This document shows, piece by piece, positions 1-6,604 of a stretch of 9,564 bases of DNA. The position numbers and the translations under genes are program-made. The notes under the pieces are model-generated. The model was not told the DNA's origin. It did not search any database and saw only the letters and a list, made by a program, of their open reading frames with translations. Position 1 is the first letter of the stretch; each line of letters starts with the position of its first letter. The stretch is from Oscillospiraceae bacterium (GTDB lineage Bacteria; Bacillota; Clostridia; Oscillospirales; Oscillospiraceae): positions 1 to 9,564 of the forward strand of contig CACXBO010000041.1 of the NCBI GenBank assembly GCA_902765975.1, read 5' to 3'.

Positions 1-521
1 ATAAGGGTTCGGACGTAAGTTCCCTTTGAGCAGGTAAGGAAGATAACGCAGTCCGAGCCGCTGAACTGAGATAATTCAAGCGACTTGATATTGATCCTTC
101 TCGGCGTTCTCTCAAGCTCCTGGCCCTTCCGCGCAAGCTCATAGAGCTTCTTCCCGCCAATTTTGACTGCTGAGTACATCGGAGGAATCTGATCGAGCTC
201 TCCGGTAAAAGAGGGAAGAAGTGAGAGAATATCATCTTTCGTGACCGAAACCGGACGCTCCGACATAATTCTGCCTGTGGTATCCTGAGTGTCGGTGGTT
301 ATCCCGAGACGCATACCTGCGACGTAGGACTTCTCCGAGTTTTCGGAAAACTGAGCCGCTCTCGTCGCTCTGCCGAGGAAAACGGGCAAAACCCCCGTCG
401 CCATCGGATCAAGAGTGCCGCCGTGACCGACGCGCTTTTCCCGGAATAATCCGCGCAGCTTTGAGCAGACGTCCTGACTTGTCCAGCCCTCCGGCTTATC
501 GACGATTATTATTCCGTTCAC
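1..521 (-). CDS. truB: tRNA pseudouridine(55) synthase TruB, N-terminal part (cut by window edge)
   Basis: TruB converts uridine 55 of the tRNA T loop to pseudouridine. Translating the minus strand from a GTG at 521-519 gives 173 residues before the left edge; the C-terminal part lies outside. The start MNGIIIVDKPEGWTSQDV is the usual TruB N-terminus. The catalytic motif GHGGTLDPMATG is at residues 32-43 with the catalytic Asp at about 38. IPPMYSAVKIGGKKLYELAR (112-131) and CSKGTYVRTL (164-173) are family signatures. GTG is chosen because GAGGAA lies 8 bases upstream (535-530) and the first in-frame ATG, at codon 40, falls inside the catalytic motif. The GTG overlaps the TGA of the upstream DHH gene as GTGA, so the two are probably translationally coupled. 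It is the last visible gene of the rimP-nusA operon. Identity is secure; only the C-terminus is unseen. Confidence 0.96.
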   Translation of the reverse strand, partial: MNGIIIVDKPEGWTSQDVCSKLRGLFREKRVGHGGTLDPMATGVLPVFLGRATRAAQFSENSEKSYVAGMRLGITTDTQDTTGRIMSERPVSVTKDDILSLLPSFTGELDQIPPMYSAVKIGGKKLYELARKGQELERTPRRINIKSLELSQFSGSDCVIFLTCSKGTYVRTL

Positions 522-1468
522 GGGAGCGCTTCCTCAATAGCCGCACGGATCACCTCTGCCGCTTCCTCAGGTACAAGCTCAATTTCACAGCCGGCAGCCA
601 TTGCATGACCTCCGCCTCCGAATTTTGAGCAGATATCGGATACGTTGACCTCACCGGTCGAACGAAGAGAAAGCTTGGAATAACCTCTGTCGTTCTCCCT
701 GACGGTCACTGATACGAGAGTACCGGCGACACGTCCGGGCAGGGCGGCGAGATCGTCCATATCGTCGTCTCCCGCTCCCGCCTCGGAGATCATACTGCGG
801 GTTATTACAGCCATCGTTATTTTACCGTCGGAATAGCTTCTGAGCGATGACATCACCGCGCCCTCAAGGGCTATTCGCTTTTTGGAGAACGTCCGGAAGA
901 ACAGATGGTTGAGAGCCGCGACGTCGGCGTTCAGATCGCAGAGCTCGGCTGCCGCTCTGAACGAATCGGCGTTCGTATTACCGTACTGGAAGCAGCCGGT
1001 GTCGGTCGAAAGGGCGATGTATAGAAGGTCGGCCTCCTCCTTCGTGACAGAACCGCAGAGCTCCTTTATCACCTTAAGGATTATCTGACCGCAGGCGGAA
1101 GCGTCTGCGTCGAGCAGAAGATTATTTGCGAATCGGGTATTCGATCCGTGGTGATCTATTGCGAGGTCAACGTCGAACTGAAGTCTGTCGCCGAGCATAG
1201 TGAGACTTGCCACATCTACGGTAATGATATACTCGTTCGATATTTGAAAACCCCTTCTGGTGTAAAAACGCTCGATAAAGGGTACAAATTTCTCGGTTGC
1301 GCCCCCGTTTCTAAGCAAAACGGCGCGTTTTCCTGCACGCCTCAGCGCAGAACATAGAGCAGCTCCGCAGCCGAGCGTGTCGCCGTCCGGCCGCTTATGT
1401 GTGAGAATGACGTAGTTATTATGGAGCGAGAGCAGATTTGCGGTCTCCTTAACGGAAAGCTCATTCAT
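518..1468 (-). CDS. nrnA: DHH/DHHA1-family phosphoesterase, NrnA-like (nanoRNase / pAp phosphatase)
   Basis: NrnA-type proteins are cytoplasmic, metal-dependent phosphoesterases that degrade very short RNAs and dephosphorylate 3',5'-pAp. The 316-residue product has the full DHH set: HKRPDGD (24-30), an Asp at 85 in ITVDVAS, the DHH triad at 105-107 in IDHHGSN, and Asp156 in ALSTDTG. The DHHA1 domain ends with the GGGGH motif at 284-288. Length suits the NrnA group and leaves no room for the membrane or PAS parts of GdpP. I place the start at the ATG 1468-1466, which has GAGGA 8 bases upstream (1481-1477). A GTG at 1501 would give 11 more residues but a larger overlap with rbfA. The chosen start overlaps the rbfA stop by 8 bases, and the gene's TGA overlaps the truB start. 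Position between rbfA and truB is usual in Clostridia. Exact substrate (nanoRNA, pAp or cyclic dinucleotide product) is inferred from the family. Confidence 0.92.
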   Translation of the reverse strand: MNELSVKETANLLSLHNNYVILTHKRPDGDTLGCGAALCSALRRAGKRAVLLRNGGATEKFVPFIERFYTRRGFQISNEYIITVDVASLTMLGDRLQFDVDLAIDHHGSNTRFANNLLLDADASACGQIILKVIKELCGSVTKEEADLLYIALSTDTGCFQYGNTNADSFRAAAELCDLNADVAALNHLFFRTFSKKRIALEGAVMSSLRSYSDGKITMAVITRSMISEAGAGDDDMDDLAALPGRVAGTLVSVTVRENDRGYSKLSLRSTGEVNVSDICSKFGGGGHAMAAGCEIELVPEEAAEVIRAAIEEALP

Positions 1469-1844
1469 TTTCAGCGTCCTCACTCTCGGTATTGTTGTCA
1501 CCTGATACGTTGAGCTCGTTTAAAAGGCTCGAAATATGCGCGCCGTATTCGATCGACCTGTCGATGATGAAGGTGAGCTCGGGAACGTTGCGAAGCTTGA
1601 CTCTCTGACCGAGCTCACGGCGTAGCCAGCCGGAGGCCGACTTCAGCCCGCGCATAAACTCCTTTTCGTTTTCAAGGCCCATAACGGATACGTAAACCTT
1701 GCAGTATTTCAGATCGGTCGTAGTTTCGGTGCGGGTTATGGTGATCAGCCCCTGATGCACTCTGGGATCCTTGACCTCTCCAACGAGCCTTGAGAGCGAT
1801 AGACGTATGTCCTCGTTTATTCTGTTGATTTTGTTAGATGGCAT
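1461..1844 (-). CDS. rbfA: 30S ribosome-binding factor RbfA
   Basis: RbfA is a small single-KH-fold protein that binds the immature 30S subunit near the 5' helix of 16S rRNA during late maturation. The 127-residue product shows the family pattern. An N-terminal helix (INEDIRLSLSRLVGEVKDPRV, about 9-29 with one linking residue variable among species) leads to the strand LKYCKVYVSVMG (45-56). Then comes the helix and strand run LRRELGQRVKLRNVPEL (74-90) followed by FIIDRSIEYGAHIS (92-105). The last 16 or so residues are acidic and probably disordered. The ATG at 1844 has GAGG at 1858-1855, 9 bases upstream. The 59-base gap to infB is the widest between genes of the minus-strand operon and contains a strong hairpin. 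The 3' end overlaps the next gene by 8 bases. The ylxP (DUF503) gene found here in Bacillus is absent. Confidence 0.96.
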   Translation of the reverse strand: MPSNKINRINEDIRLSLSRLVGEVKDPRVHQGLITITRTETTTDLKYCKVYVSVMGLENEKEFMRGLKSASGWLRRELGQRVKLRNVPELTFIIDRSIEYGAHISSLLNELNVSGDNNTESEDAENE

Positions 1845-1870
1845 AATCCTTTACCTCATATCAAACATAT

Positions 1871-1894
1871 CGGGCGGGCTCTCAGTCCCGCCCG
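1871..1894 (-). other. Intercistronic GC hairpin between infB and rbfA
   Basis: CGGGCGGG (1871-1878) and CCCGCCCG (1887-1894) form a perfect 8-bp inverted repeat around an 8-base loop. It starts 9 bases after the infB stop and ends before the rbfA ribosome binding site. No run of T follows on either strand, so it is not a standard intrinsic terminator. It could be an RNA processing or stability element, or a weak or factor-dependent terminator that lowers rbfA-nrnA-truB expression. The structure is seen in the sequence; the function is inferred. Confidence 0.6.
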
Positions 1895-1903
1895 AACAAG
1901 CTA

Positions 1904-4249
1904 TCAAGCTTTTATCTCTTCCATTACGAAGCATTCGATAACGTCGCCGATCTTGACGTCGTTAAACTTCTCTATCTGCATACCGCACTCGTATCCGGTT
2001 GCGACTTCGCGGACGTCGTCCTTAAAGCGGCGGAGGGAGGCAAGCTCGCCCTCGTGGATAACAACATTATCCCTTAGCACGCGAACGGAGCAGCCGCGCT
2101 GAATCTTTCCGTCCTGAACATAGCAGCCGCAGACCGTGCCGACCTTAGAAACCTTATAGGTCTCGCGCACCTCGGCGTGGCCGATGATATTCTCGCGGAA
2201 TTTGGGCGCGAGCATACCCTTCATAGCGTCCTCAATCTCGTTTATGCAGTCGTAAATAACGCGGTACATACGCATATCGACGCGGTTTCTCGCAGCGGAA
2301 TCCTTTGCGGCGGAGTCCGGACGGACGTTGAAGCCGACAATTATCGCGCCTGAGGTAGTTGCGAGCATAACGTCAGATTCGTTTATAGCGCCGACTGCGG
2401 AATGAATGACCTTTACCCTGACTTCGTCGTTTGTAAGCTTTTCAAGGCTTGCCTTGACAGCCTCGGCGGAGCCCTGTACGTCCGCCTTTACTATAATGGG
2501 CAGCTCTTTCAGCTCACCCTCCTGGATCTGAGCGAAGAGATCCTCAAGGCTGACCTTTTTGTGGACGTTTCCGGAGTTCTTCTGCTCTTCCTTGCGCTGT
2601 TCGGCAAGCATACGCGCCATACGCTCGTCCTTGACGGAGTTGAAGACGTCGCCGGCACCGGGGACCTCGCTCATACCCGCTATCTCAACCGGGATGGAGG
2701 GACCCGCTTCGGTAACGCGCTCGCCCTTGTCGTTCAGCATAGTGCGGACTCGGCCAACAGCCGTACCTGCTATGATTATATCGCCCTGACGGAGAGTTCC
2801 GTTTTGAACGAGGACGGTCATGATAGGACCGCGGCCCTTGTCGAGCCTCGCCTCGATAACCGTGCCCTTTGCGGCTCTGTTCGGATTTGCCTTCAGCTCC
2901 TGGACCTCGGCGAGAAGAACAAGATTCTCAAGCAGGCTGTCGACGCCCTGACCCGTTTTTGCGGAGATCGGGCATACGATAGTTTCGCCGCCCCACTCCT
3001 CGGGAACGAGATCGTATTCCGTGAGCTGCTGCTTTATCCTCTCCGGGTTTGCCCCGTGGACGTCCATCTTGTTTATCGCAACAACGATAGGTATTTTTGC
3101 CGCCTTCGCGTGATTTATGCTCTCAACAGTCTGAGGCATAATACCGTCGTCCGCGGCGACTACGAGAATGGCGATATCTGTGACCATTGCACCTCTCGCA
3201 CGCATTGAAGTGAAGGCCTCGTGACCCGGAGTGTCGAGGAAGGTGACGTTAGAGCCGTTGACCTTAACGGTGTAGGCTCCGATATGCTGAGTTATACCGC
3301 CGGCCTCGCCGGAGGCTACGTGCGCCTTGCGGATATAATCGAGAAGGCTCGTTTTGCCGTGGTCGACGTGACCCATAACCACAACGACCGGGGCGCGGGG
3401 GAGAAGCTCCTCCTCGGTATCAGCGGTATCGTCGATAAGCTTTTCCTCAATAGTAACGATGACCTCGCGCTCGACCTTGCAGCCCATCTCCTCGGCGATT
3501 ATCGCCGCGGTGTCGAAGTCGATAACGTCGGACAGGGAGGCCATAACTCCGTTTTTCATAAGAGTCTTAACGACCTCGGCTCCGGTCTTCTTCATTCTTG
3601 CCGCAAGCTCGCCGACGTTTATCTCGTCGGGTATCTGGACCTTGACGGGAGCCTTCTTGGCTATCTCGAACTGAAGCCGCTGCATACGGTCCCGCTCTTC
3701 CTGACGGCGCTTGTTGGACTGAGCCTGATTCTGCTGCTGGCGACCGGGCTTCTGCTTTATCTTCTCCTTGCCGCCTCGGGCGCTCTGGTTCTTCCTCGTG
3801 CGGTCTCCCGCCATATCCTCGAAACGCTCGTTGTATTTTTCAATATTTATCGTAACGCCGGAGGTGTCGATAACGCGCTTCTGCGGCTGAGCCTTAGGCT
3901 GACGCTGTTTTTCTTCCTTCTTCTGCGGCTGCTGAGCCTGCTTTTCGCCGGACTGAGCAGCGGGGGAGGGAGCGCCTGCCTGCTTTTCGGGCTCGGCAGC
4001 GGAAGGCTTTGCCTCCTGCTTCTTTTCCTTCTCTTTGGGAGCTGTGTCGGCAAATACGTCGGCTATGCTTTCCATCTGATTCGTTGAGGTAAGATACTCG
4101 AAAATAATATCGAGCTCACGGTCCTCAAGCACCTGCATATGATTTTTCGGGGTTGTGGCGTACTTGGTAAGTATCTCTGTGATGACCTTGCTTGTCAGAC
4201 CGAAGTCCTTTGCCACCTCGTGTACTCTGTATTTGACCAGTGCGCTCAT
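1904..4249 (-). CDS. infB: Translation initiation factor IF-2
   Basis: IF2 is the GTPase that brings initiator fMet-tRNA to the 30S subunit and promotes 50S joining. The 781-residue product opens with an IF2N domain (about 1-55). A low-complexity linker rich in Gln, Lys, Glu and Ala (about 70-190) is followed by a second IF2N region (about 200-260). The G domain has G1 GHVDHGKT (293-300), G2 GGITQHIG (317-324), G3 DTPGH (339-343), G4 NKMD (393-396) and G5 SAK (429-431). Beta-barrel domain II, domain III (IIVKADVQGSAEAV, 585-598) and the fMet-tRNA-binding C-terminal barrel follow to the end. Length is normal for Firmicutes. The ATG at 4249 overlaps the stop of the L7Ae-like gene as ATGA and has a strong AGGAGAG site just upstream (about 4262-4255). 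No missing key residue was seen. Confidence 0.98.
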   Translation of the reverse strand: MSALVKYRVHEVAKDFGLTSKVITEILTKYATTPKNHMQVLEDRELDIIFEYLTSTNQMESIADVFADTAPKEKEKKQEAKPSAAEPEKQAGAPSPAAQSGEKQAQQPQKKEEKQRQPKAQPQKRVIDTSGVTINIEKYNERFEDMAGDRTRKNQSARGGKEKIKQKPGRQQQNQAQSNKRRQEERDRMQRLQFEIAKKAPVKVQIPDEINVGELAARMKKTGAEVVKTLMKNGVMASLSDVIDFDTAAIIAEEMGCKVEREVIVTIEEKLIDDTADTEEELLPRAPVVVVMGHVDHGKTSLLDYIRKAHVASGEAGGITQHIGAYTVKVNGSNVTFLDTPGHEAFTSMRARGAMVTDIAILVVAADDGIMPQTVESINHAKAAKIPIVVAINKMDVHGANPERIKQQLTEYDLVPEEWGGETIVCPISAKTGQGVDSLLENLVLLAEVQELKANPNRAAKGTVIEARLDKGRGPIMTVLVQNGTLRQGDIIIAGTAVGRVRTMLNDKGERVTEAGPSIPVEIAGMSEVPGAGDVFNSVKDERMARMLAEQRKEEQKNSGNVHKKVSLEDLFAQIQEGELKELPIIVKADVQGSAEAVKASLEKLTNDEVRVKVIHSAVGAINESDVMLATTSGAIIVGFNVRPDSAAKDSAARNRVDMRMYRVIYDCINEIEDAMKGMLAPKFRENIIGHAEVRETYKVSKVGTVCGCYVQDGKIQRGCSVRVLRDNVVIHEGELASLRRFKDDVREVATGYECGMQIEKFNDVKIGDVIECFVMEEIKA

Positions 4250-4560
4250 ATGATCTCTCCTTTAACTAACTTTTCTGAAAATGCCTTCGCCATTCCGCCG
4301 TCGGTTATTGCGACGATGCCCGGTGTTCCTCTGCCGAGGAGCGTTCCGAGCTCCGACTTGGTGAATGGAAGCGCGGTGTGACTGCATTTTGCCATCACTG
4401 CAAAATTATCCGCGCGTTTATTAAGCGTCTGTCCGGCGTCGGAGGCGGTGAGTATGAGCTTTGCGTGATTTGCTCTTGCCTCGATCTTAACGCTCTCTTC
4501 GCCGATAACGAGCTTTCCGGCCCGCTTTGCAAGCCCCAAGAAACTAAGTGCGGGATTCAT
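4246..4560 (-). CDS. ylxQ: L7Ae/L30e/S12e/Gadd45-family RNA-binding protein (YlxQ-like)
   Basis: This 104-residue protein belongs to the L7Ae-type family coded between ylxR and infB in most Firmicutes (also called YlxQ or RplGB). Such proteins bind kink-turn RNA and associate with the ribosome; the exact cellular role is not settled. The fold shows as LSFLGLAKRAGKLVIGEESV (5-24), AKLILTASDAG (33-43), then the helix region and PFTKSELGTLLGRG (65-78) with the terminal strand GIVAITDGG (81-89). Length is typical. The ATG at 4560 overlaps the ylxR stop (ATGA, 4557-4560) and its own TGA overlaps the infB ATG (4246-4249). The protein is therefore probably made in step with both neighbours. Family assignment is firm from sequence and position; ribosome association is family knowledge. 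Confidence 0.92.
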   Translation of the reverse strand: MNPALSFLGLAKRAGKLVIGEESVKIEARANHAKLILTASDAGQTLNKRADNFAVMAKCSHTALPFTKSELGTLLGRGTPGIVAITDGGMAKAFSEKLVKGEII

Positions 4561-4823
4561 TTTATCGCCTCCATTCCGGAGGAAAGGATGCCGAAGACCT
4601 CATCCGGTATCTCTGCCTCAAATGCGCGGCTTAATCCGCGGGACTTGATAGCTTTTTTAAGACAATCCGGATTCTTGCATATATAGGCGCCTCTTCCGGC
4701 CTTTTTTCCCGTTGGATCGAATGTGACCTCACCTTCGGGAGAACGGACTATCCTGAGCAGCTCGCTCTTCGGACGCATAGTACGGCATCCGACGCATTGG
4801 CGCATGGGGATCTTTCGCTGCAT
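4557..4823 (-). CDS. ylxR: YlxR-family RNA-binding protein (RnpM-like)
   Basis: YlxR proteins are small RNA-binding proteins that always travel with nusA. The Bacillus subtilis member has been described as RnpM, which binds RNase P RNA and modulates its activity. The 88-residue product has the family core MRQCVGCRTM (7-16), LLRIVRSPEGEVTFDPTGKK (22-41) and GRGAYIC (43-49). Four cysteines (10, 13, 49, 54) form a CxxC and a Cx4C pair, which could hold a metal ion; that is inference. The ATG at 4823 has GAGGGTG just upstream (about 4837-4829). A second ATG at codon 7 is possible but has no better site. The gene lies 38 bases after nusA and overlaps the L7Ae-like gene by 4 bases. Confidence 0.92.
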   Translation of the reverse strand: MQRKIPMRQCVGCRTMRPKSELLRIVRSPEGEVTFDPTGKKAGRGAYICKNPDCLKKAIKSRGLSRAFEAEIPDEVFGILSSGMEAIK

Positions 4824-4861
4824 TGTATCACCCTCTCGTGACGCTTTCGGGTTTATGAGGC

Positions 4862-5914
4862 TTACGCCTCGCTCTCGGGCTTGATGTCGATCTTATATCC
4901 GGTAAGTCTTGCCGCAAGCCTTACGTTCTGCCCCTCTTTTCCTATTGCAAGAGAGAGCTGCGAATCGGGAACGATAACTCTGCAGCTCTTTCCCTCGTCG
5001 AGAAGAGTGACGCTCACTACGTCGGAGGGAGCGAGAGCGGCGGCGATATACTCGGCGGGATCGTCTGAATATTTTACGATATCTATCTTCTCACCGCGAA
5101 GCTCGTTGACAACGGCTCCGACTCTTCCGCCCTTGGGGCCGACGCAGGCGCCGATAGGCTCGACTGCGGGATCGCTTGAGGAGACCGCCATCTTGGTGCG
5201 GCTTCCTGCCTCGCGGGCGATGCTCTTTATTTCGACTGTTCCGTCGTAGATCTCAGGGACCTCAAGCTCGAAAAGGCGCTTGACAAGTCCGGGATGAGTG
5301 CGGGAGATGAGTATCTGCGGACCGTTTCCGATCTTACGTACCTCAACGACGTATACCTTGATCTTGTCGCCCTCTTTGAGTTCCTCGGTGGGGACTCTCT
5401 CGCCGGCGAGCAAAACGGCCTCGGTATAGTCCGCGCTTGAATTTATGCTGAGGCTTACTGAGCCGCGGACTGGATCGATATGAGTTACGGTGCCGGAGAG
5501 GATCTCATGCTCCTTCGAGGTGAATTCCTCATAGACCATGCTGCGTTCCGCCTCGCGGATACCTTGGATTATAACGCCCTTGGCAGCCTGTGTCGCCATG
5601 CGGCCGAACTTCTTCGTGTCGATAGGCACGTTTACGACGTCGCCGATCTGAGCGCGCTTGGAGTAGCGCTTCGCCTCTTCGGGAAGAAGCTCGACGGCGG
5701 GGTTTTCGATAGCTTCAACGACGGTTTTCTTAATGTACATATCGATCTTGTTTCTCGCCTCGTCGACGTCTACGAAAACATTCTCCTCCGCTCCGGGGTT
5801 TTCCTTGCGGATGGCGGCAAGAAGAGCCTGGTGAATGCGCTCGATCATTTTATCCTTCGGAATGCCCTTTTCCTTTTCAAGCAGGGAGAGAGCCGCAAAA
5901 AATTCTGAGTTCAT
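4862..5914 (-). CDS. nusA: Transcription termination/antitermination factor NusA
   Basis: NusA binds RNA polymerase and nascent RNA, stimulates pausing and intrinsic termination, and takes part in antitermination. The 350-residue product has the N-terminal polymerase-binding domain (about 1-125, beginning MNSEFFAALSLLEKEKGIPK). An S1 domain follows (about 137-205, LSGTVTHIDPVRGSVSL and ILISRTHPGL). Then come KH1 (about 225-285, with IGACVGPKGGRV at 254-265) and KH2 (about 300-345, with LAIGKEGQNVRLAARLTG at 322-339). There is no C-terminal acidic repeat extension, as is normal in Firmicutes. The ATG at 5914 has GAGGTG nearby upstream. The gene lies 22 bases after rimP and should share its promoter and attenuator-like leader, which gives NusA a possible way to control its own operon. 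Confidence 0.98.
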   Translation of the reverse strand: MNSEFFAALSLLEKEKGIPKDKMIERIHQALLAAIRKENPGAEENVFVDVDEARNKIDMYIKKTVVEAIENPAVELLPEEAKRYSKRAQIGDVVNVPIDTKKFGRMATQAAKGVIIQGIREAERSMVYEEFTSKEHEILSGTVTHIDPVRGSVSLSINSSADYTEAVLLAGERVPTEELKEGDKIKVYVVEVRKIGNGPQILISRTHPGLVKRLFELEVPEIYDGTVEIKSIAREAGSRTKMAVSSSDPAVEPIGACVGPKGGRVGAVVNELRGEKIDIVKYSDDPAEYIAAALAPSDVVSVTLLDEGKSCRVIVPDSQLSLAIGKEGQNVRLAARLTGYKIDIKPESEA

Positions 5915-5936
5915 TTTCTAAAACACCTCGTTAGTA

Positions 5937-6395
5937 TTATATTTCAATTCTTAATTTTACTGCTGCAATATCGGACTTGGGAACGGTAGTCTCCTCTCCG
6001 TTTTTTCCGGTAACGGTGACGTCGCCGTCGGAAAAACCTGCGAGCGTTCCCAAAAGCTCACGCGAGTCTCCCACAGCCCTGTAGAGCTTGACCGTTACGG
6101 GTGAGCCCATAAACCGCTCAAAATCACTCGGACGCTTGAGCTGACGTTCCAGCCCGGCAGAGCAGACCTCGAAGGTATAGCTTTCGGGGATCGGGTCCTT
6201 TTCATCGAGTATGGGATCGAGGGCGCGAGTGACGGCGACGCAGTCGTTTATGGAAACGCCGCCCTCCTTGTCGATGTATACCCGGAGATACCATTCTCCG
6301 GCTTCCTTCAGATATTCAACGTCCCAGATCTCGCAGCCGAGCTCTTTTACGACGGGCTCGGAGAAATCGCGGACAAGATCGGTGATCCTTGACAA
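5937..6395 (-). CDS. rimP: Ribosome maturation factor RimP
   Basis: RimP assists early assembly of the 30S subunit. The 152-residue product has the two-domain layout. The N-terminal domain includes CEIWDVEYLKEAGEWYLRVY (21-40), IDKEGGVSINDC (41-52) and the signature FEVCSAGLERQLKRP (75-89), which in most relatives reads SSPGL. The C-terminal Sm-like barrel covers about 98-152. The start is a TTG at 6395-6393. An in-frame TGA two codons further upstream (6404-6402) excludes a longer form, and no ATG or GTG lies at the right place. GGAGGG (6412-6407) is 11 bases upstream, which is rather far. Rare start and long spacing suggest modest or coupled translation. It is the first gene of the minus-strand operon. 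Confidence 0.94.
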   Translation of the reverse strand: MSRITDLVRDFSEPVVKELGCEIWDVEYLKEAGEWYLRVYIDKEGGVSINDCVAVTRALDPILDEKDPIPESYTFEVCSAGLERQLKRPSDFERFMGSPVTVKLYRAVGDSRELLGTLAGFSDGDVTVTGKNGEETTVPKSDIAAVKLRIEI

Positions 6396-6401
6396 TTCTA
6401 T

Positions 6402-6458
6402 TCAGACCCTCCAAATTTTATTGGGATGCGAAAATTTGCAGAAAAAAGAGCGGGTCAT
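6402..6458 (-). other. Possible 18-codon upstream ORF in the rimP leader
   Basis: An ATG at 6458-6456 opens an 18-codon frame (M T R S F F C K F S H P N K I W R V) ending in TGA at 6404-6402, only 6 bases before the rimP TTG and in the same frame. Its ATG overlaps the stop of a 4-codon GTG frame (6469-6455) that has AGGAG 4 bases upstream. Spacing for both is poor and the frame crosses the terminator hairpin and T tract. It may be chance. It is listed only because translation here would alter the hairpin and could couple to the weak rimP start. Confidence 0.15.
6412..6438 (-). repeat. AT-rich inverted repeat before the rimP ribosome binding site
   Basis: CAAATTTT (6412-6419) and AAAATTTG (6431-6438) form a perfect 8-bp inverted repeat with an 11-base loop. 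In the rimP leader RNA it would be a weak hairpin whose last base is the first G of the GGAGGG site. It lies just after the T tract of the attenuator-like hairpin. Any role in access to the ribosome binding site is speculative. Confidence 0.35.
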
Positions 6459-6467
6459 AACCCACTC
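6442..6467 (-). terminator. Intrinsic-terminator-like hairpin in the rimP-nusA leader (candidate attenuator)
   Basis: Read on the minus strand, GAGTGGGT and ACCCGCTC pair as an 8-bp stem (6467-6460 with 6455-6448, one G-T wobble) around the loop TATG. Six T follow directly (6447-6442). That is the form of a Rho-independent terminator. It sits about 20-50 bases after the proposed transcription start and before rimP, so it would act as an attenuator, not at an operon end. On the plus strand no T run follows the hairpin. NusA-dependent attenuation of the nusA operon has been reported in Bacillus subtilis; a similar role here is inference. Confidence 0.7.
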
Positions 6468-6495
6468 ACAAAGCTCCTAACATCCTTACTGCCAC

Positions 6496-6524
6496 AGTAT
6501 ACCATCTATATTGCGGTTTTGCAA
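6496..6524 (-). promoter_or_regulatory. Sigma-A-type promoter for the rimP-nusA-infB operon
   Basis: On the minus strand, TTGCAA (6524-6519), a 17-base spacer and TATACT (6501-6496) form a promoter of sigma-70/sigma-A type. The spacer ends in TGG, giving an extended -10 (TGn). The -10 matches consensus at 5 of 6 positions and the -35 at 4 of 6. Transcription would begin near 6489, leaving a leader of about 94 bases before the rimP TTG. No better pair was found upstream on this strand. Confidence 0.6.
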
Positions 6525-6552
6525 GGGCAAATTCAATATATTTTGCGGATTC

Positions 6553-6572
6553 ATTGCGTATTTTATCGCAAT
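6553..6572. repeat. Inverted repeat (possible operator) abutting the plus-strand -35
   Basis: ATTGCG (6553-6558) and CGCAAT (6567-6572) form a perfect 6-bp inverted repeat with an 8-base AT-rich centre, ending 2 bases before the -35. A further TTGCG lies 11 bases upstream (6543-6547), about one helical turn away, and another at 6511-6515 inside the divergent promoter. This is the geometry of a dimeric regulator site, but no regulator gene is in the window. Confidence 0.35.
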
Positions 6573-6574
6573 AA

Positions 6575-6604
6575 TTGACACAAAAGGGGAAAACAGTGTA
6601 TAAT
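6575..6604 (+). promoter_or_regulatory. Consensus sigma-A-type promoter for the lipoprotein-MATE unit
   Basis: TTGACA (6575-6580) and TATAAT (6599-6604) are both perfect matches to the housekeeping consensus, separated by 18 bases. Transcription should start near 6611, giving a leader of about 32 bases with GGAGGTG at 6632-6638. The -35 elements of the two divergent promoters are 50 bases apart. Confidence 0.8.

Noticed and set aside
1469..1501. GTG at 1501 as the start of the DHH phosphoesterase
   Set aside because: The ATG at 1468 has a well-placed GAGGA site, and the 11 extra residues have no family support.
1871..1894. CTGAGA in the loop of the infB-rbfA hairpin as a sign of a TPP riboswitch
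   Set aside because: The region is far too short, lacks the second conserved arm, and does not precede thiamine genes.
2402..4087. Two long plus-strand open frames (2402-3208, 268 codons; 3221-4087, 288 codons) antisense to infB
   Set aside because: They mirror the IF2 coding sequence, which is complete with all G motifs. The products are low-complexity or Leu-rich with no recognisable domain, and the long frames follow from the codon bias of infB.
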